Source: Linepithema humile (lineage: Eukaryota > Arthropoda > Insecta > Hymenoptera > Formicidae). Taken from it: DNA of 64,000 nt. The notes beneath the pieces were generated by a model that saw nothing but the letters and a program-made list of their open reading frames with translations, ran no database searches and was not told the origin of the DNA. The DNA is taken from NCBI RefSeq assembly GCF_040581485.1, contig NC_090128.1, positions 8,928,001-8,992,000 on the forward strand, written 5' to 3'. Numbering within the stretch: position 1 is the first letter of the stretch; every line of letters starts with the position of its first letter. Made by a program: the position numbers and the translations under genes. Positions 60,863-64,000 of this stretch are shown piece by piece.

Positions 60863-61195
60863 ATGCGTTTAGTTGTTTTAAGAAAATTAAATGGCAAGCA
60901 ACGTATCGCGGAGCAACGTACTTACCTTCATGATATCGAGCGTGCGACTATAGACGAGGTGAAGAAAATCGAAATATTGCGAAGACGGAATGCGAGGGAA
61001 AAACCCTTCTTCTCTCGTGATATTTCGTTCCGAGTCGTAACCAGCAGACGCGTTATCCGTAAAGCCGTAAAATCGAATGACTCGTCATTTTCTACTCTCC
61101 GCCCCTCGCACACCACGAAAGGTTTAGGCCTCTCACGAAGGCGGTCTACCAACCCCCTCGAATCCGGTGACATGCACGAGAAACCGTATCTGTAA
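60863..61195 (+). CDS. Unrecognised 110-codon frame with a favourable start context (doubtful)
   Basis: The frame starts at a true ATG in the context ACAAAATG, which matches the insect translation-start preference (A-rich before the ATG, A at -3), and ends in TAA at 61193-61195. The first half is rich in Arg, Lys, Glu and Ile (TIDEVKKIEILRRRNAREK), the second half in Ser and Arg. Just upstream (60848-60853) is GTGACAG, which could serve as a weak splice acceptor, with a poor pyrimidine tract. A minus-strand frame of 81 codons overlaps most of it, and a strong minus-strand splice donor lies inside it. No domain is recognised. It could be a small protein, a first exon or chance. Confidence 0.2.
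   Translation: MRLVVLRKLNGKQRIAEQRTYLHDIERATIDEVKKIEILRRRNAREKPFFSRDISFRVVTSRRVIRKAVKSNDSSFSTLRPSHTTKGLGLSRRRSTNPLESGDMHEKPYL
60920..60931 (-). other. Strong minus-strand splice-donor string directly after an ATG
   Basis: On the minus strand ATGAAG|GTAAGTACG occurs, with the exon ending at 60926 and the intron starting at 60925. GTAAGTA is a full match to the donor consensus and AAG precedes it. An ATG two codons before the junction is the pattern of a 5' exon that carries only the first residues of a protein. No matching acceptor or downstream exon is identified in the window, so it may be coincidence. Confidence 0.22.
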
Positions 61196-62758
61196 AGGGT
61201 CGCGGCAGCGGCCGATTTTTCATATTACCCCTCGTAACATGGATAACAGAAAGCTCCCTCTCCCCGTTAAGCCATTCGCGTTATTACCGCAGAGACGGTG
61301 AAATTTCGCGCACGGATACGCGGTGAACCGACGAAACAAAATAATTTTGGTTACTTTTCAATGTTATCTTCAACATCTAGTAATATTAAAATACTTATAT
61401 CATTTTTTTTGCTTGATTAAATTTTAAATAATTAATCATGCTGTTCTAGTAAGCAGTGAATTAATAATTTTTCAATTTAAATATTTATCATATTTGCGTC
61501 ATAAAGACCACGATCGCTTGATTAGCTTGAGATTGAAAATGTTAACGATAGAGATGCGAAATCTTGGAATATTCGGATATTTATTTTGGAACTACATCAA
61601 GTTATTGGTTTCAGAAAAAAATCTGTTTACAAGTTTTAGACGTTACGTGACTCACGCTCTTTCTATGCTACGCTGTAACGATGCTTTTGACCTCGTGCAC
61701 GCGTTCCCGCGTTTATTACGTAAGGAATTACCGCGGGAGTGCGCGAGCGAGCGTCTTGTTTTATTCGCCACGAAAATGAAACAGGAAACTGGTGGAGGAC
61801 AAAGACGTGAACGAATCGAGGCGAGCCGGCTACGGATCGTTTTAATTGCTCCTAATTTACCCGGCAGATTCCATGGGATTTATTCTGGTACCGTCGCGAT
61901 CTAAAAATAACGCGTGAGACGACGGGGGCACGCAATCGTTTCATTAAAAGTGCATTAATTTGAGGACCGCGCTGGTGGCGACGGCGACCCTTGATGCAAC
62001 CCAAGGCGAGCTCGGTGGTTGCCCAACCGCGCCGAAGCTGAGAACTGCATAACACGATGGTCACAGTGCTAGAGTTGCAAACTTTGAACTGGTTCTTGCT
62101 GAAGCCGTATTTCAAGTGGCTATCCTGTTCCTGACGAGATTACACATATTTAATTATTTTCTTCATTAACATGCAGTCACGGTTGGATTATCTGTGCTGA
62201 GTAACGACTTTTATTTTTATTTTATTTTTTTTTTTCTTTAATACATAGTATGGATGCATGTATAATTTAATGACAGGAAAAGTTTCTGTCTGTAATAAAT
62301 CATGCGTGTGATTTCTATGTATAATATATCATTCTCACAAGTTCAGGAATGCGTCGGGAGATTAATATAAGTTTGACAATTGTTTATGATATATGCCTGC
62401 AATTTGCATAAAATATTCTTCAACTGAAATATCGAGTGTTATTTTTTGTTAGTTTTATTTTATTAATTGAGATAAGACGGCTTGTGAACCAGCAGCACGG
62501 GGACAATTTATAATGTTGCAACGAGATAGTTACCACTGCATTGCGAATATATTTACTTCTTATATAGCTGTTTGGTAATATATAAATTTTTTTCTCCATA
62601 ACTAAAGTGTGATTTATATACTCGTTGTCTCCTTTATCATTTCGTTTATCAGAATTGAATTAAGAGTTATTTTTTTTCTCTGAAAAAAATTTTTTTTTTT
62701 AATTTTGACATTTATCGAATTAAATATCGTGACAGCTATACACTTTGCGTTGAAAGTT

Positions 62759-62826
62759 TAGAAAAAATAGAATTTTAGAAAAATAGATATTCTGGAAAAA
62801 TAAGTTTTCTAGACAAATAAATTTGA
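62759..62826. repeat. 17-bp tandem repeat, four copies
   Basis: Units TAGAAAAAATAGAATTT, TAGAAAAATAGATATTC, TGGAAAAATAAGTTTTC and TAGACAAATAAATTTGA follow without gaps, each exactly 17 bases. Shared form is T(A/G)GAnAAATA(G/A)nTTT. Copies are diverged, so the array is old. Confidence 0.85.
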
Positions 62827-63188
62827 GTTAAAATCCTTCTTAAAATATAACCGCAGAAGTAAAAAGCTGTGTAAACTTTACTCCGTGCAATAAGCGTTTC
62901 TTGAAATATTTAATAAAAAGAGATCATTCTGCAACGAGAGTACTCGCAATGATCGCTGCGATACCGTCTCGTTCCTTTAACTCGATACTTCCTGCGGCTC
63001 GCGAGAGGGTTGAATTGTAAGACTCGGTCGCGAATTCTCGTGTTCGCGCTTATTGTCGGTTGTTTAAGGCCTGCATTCCCAGAGCGTGAGTCTCTCGCTC
63101 TCTTTTTCTCTCTCCGCCGCTGCCTACCATTCCCTACCAACTCTCCCGCGTACGATATACAAGCATTACCTTACGTAATCGTGTGACG

Positions 63189-63208
63189 CCCGCCGCCGCC
63201 GCCGCCGC

Positions 63209-63239
<31 letters not shown>

Positions 63240-63249
63240 GCCACCGCCA
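63189..63249. repeat. (GCC)n microsatellite
   Basis: GCC triplets for about 60 bases with one CTG interruption and CCA variants at the end. The minus frame crossing it shows only an Arg run. Confidence 0.97.
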
Positions 63250-64000
63250 CACCAGCCCAGACATGAATGAGTGACTCATGCCGCGCCTCGATACGTCCAC
63301 GCACACAACGTACGCGTGTATGCGACCGTTTTTCGAGTACCGTTCAGTCGTCGGCGTATCGATGACGACGTATACATCCGCTCTCTCGACAACGGAATTC
63401 TCGTACACGCTGGTACAGAAAATTATAGTGTTTAAGATTTTCGAATGCGTTATGTAAACAAATATGCAATATCGAATAATTACTCAGAGCTATTTACGGT
63501 TGCGAAGGATGCGGACAAACGCTAATCATTAATCATAGTCGGGGCAGCAAAAGAACAAAGCGGAAATTGCTGGAGGAAATCGATAACCGATCGATAACCG
63601 TCATACGCGCGTGTACAGCGAGCGAATATATTTTTACGACTAGGGAAAAAGTAGTGCGATACGAAAAATATGATAATTCAGATTTCAGCACACCACAATT
63701 TAGACAAATTACATAGTGCATCAGTGATAAAATTATAGTACAAATATAATAGCGCGGCTCCGCGTAGCGTATTCACCGCTCACCGCAGAGACGGTCTCGT
63801 AGGCCGACACGACCGTTGTAATGTTGCGCCGCGTGCAAAATGTAGACACTTCTATTAGTTGCGCGAGACACTACATAACCTACACGACGGATGTATTCGC
63901 CCGATGAAATATTCCCGATATTTCCGTTCACGCAATCTCGCCATTTCGCATGTACATTTCATAATTTGCGTCGAAAAATCGCGCGTGCCCCCGCATACAT

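Larger units (their letters stand above)
61196..64000. other. Gene-free stretch
   Basis: AT-rich at about 61340-61500 and, as the longest such block of the window, 62140-62920. The plus frame at 61494-61904 and the minus frame at 61852-62115 have no domain. The last kilobase is CpG-rich with a (GCC)n tract and shows no convincing gene. Confidence 0.55.

Noticed and set aside
1..64000. CRISPR array, prophage, operon or other prokaryotic system
   Set aside because: No regularly spaced direct repeats with unique spacers, no tightly packed same-strand genes and no recognisable bacterial protein were found.

Overview
This window looks like nuclear DNA of an arthropod, most probably an insect and plausibly a hymenopteran such as an ant. 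That is an inference, not a match. It rests on these things seen in the sequence: CpG is abundant and not depleted, GC-rich and AT-rich blocks of a few hundred bases alternate throughout, long (GA/CT)n and (CCG)n microsatellites are frequent, and there are decayed mariner-type and short terminal-inverted-repeat elements. No bacterial operon layout, ribosome-binding-site series or RNA gene is visible.

I find no gene that I can name. Most longer reading frames begin at TTG or GTG, which is not meaningful for an animal gene, run through simple repeats, or overlap equally long frames on the other strand. The window reads best as intergenic DNA or the inside of very long introns. The weak coding candidates are a frame open at the left edge (2-340), a segment open on both strands (13486-13719), the longest frame of the window (53039-53878), an ATG frame with a good start context (60863-61195), and a 39-base candidate micro-exon with textbook splice signals on both sides (31553-31591). 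None has a recognisable domain.

Region by region: 1-3,200 has a 16-bp tandem repeat, the edge frame, and a CpG-dense block with a (CCG)n tract. From 3,200 to 17,400 there are two AT-rich elements bounded by 13-14 bp inverted repeats (5,088-5,451 and 9,256-9,577) and the two-strand open segment. At 17,421-17,613 lies a short element with long terminal inverted repeats, followed directly by a perfect inverted repeat. From 18,000 to 31,500 there are microsatellites, hairpins at 19,242-19,281, 19,915-19,936 and 23,653-23,675, and a 55-bp duplication. From 31,500 to 46,000 come the micro-exon candidate, a G-run cluster at 40,982-41,010 and several hairpins. At 45,915-46,429 two fragments of mariner transposase point away from each other. 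Next to it lies a long purine tract with a G-quadruplex motif. From 47,300 to 51,650 there are two diverged duplications and a 12-bp stem-loop. The last 12 kb hold the longest frame, further microsatellites and a 17-bp tandem repeat at 62,759-62,826.

No set of genes working together can be described. The most informative objects are the inverted mariner remnant, the short inverted-repeat elements and the micro-exon candidate.
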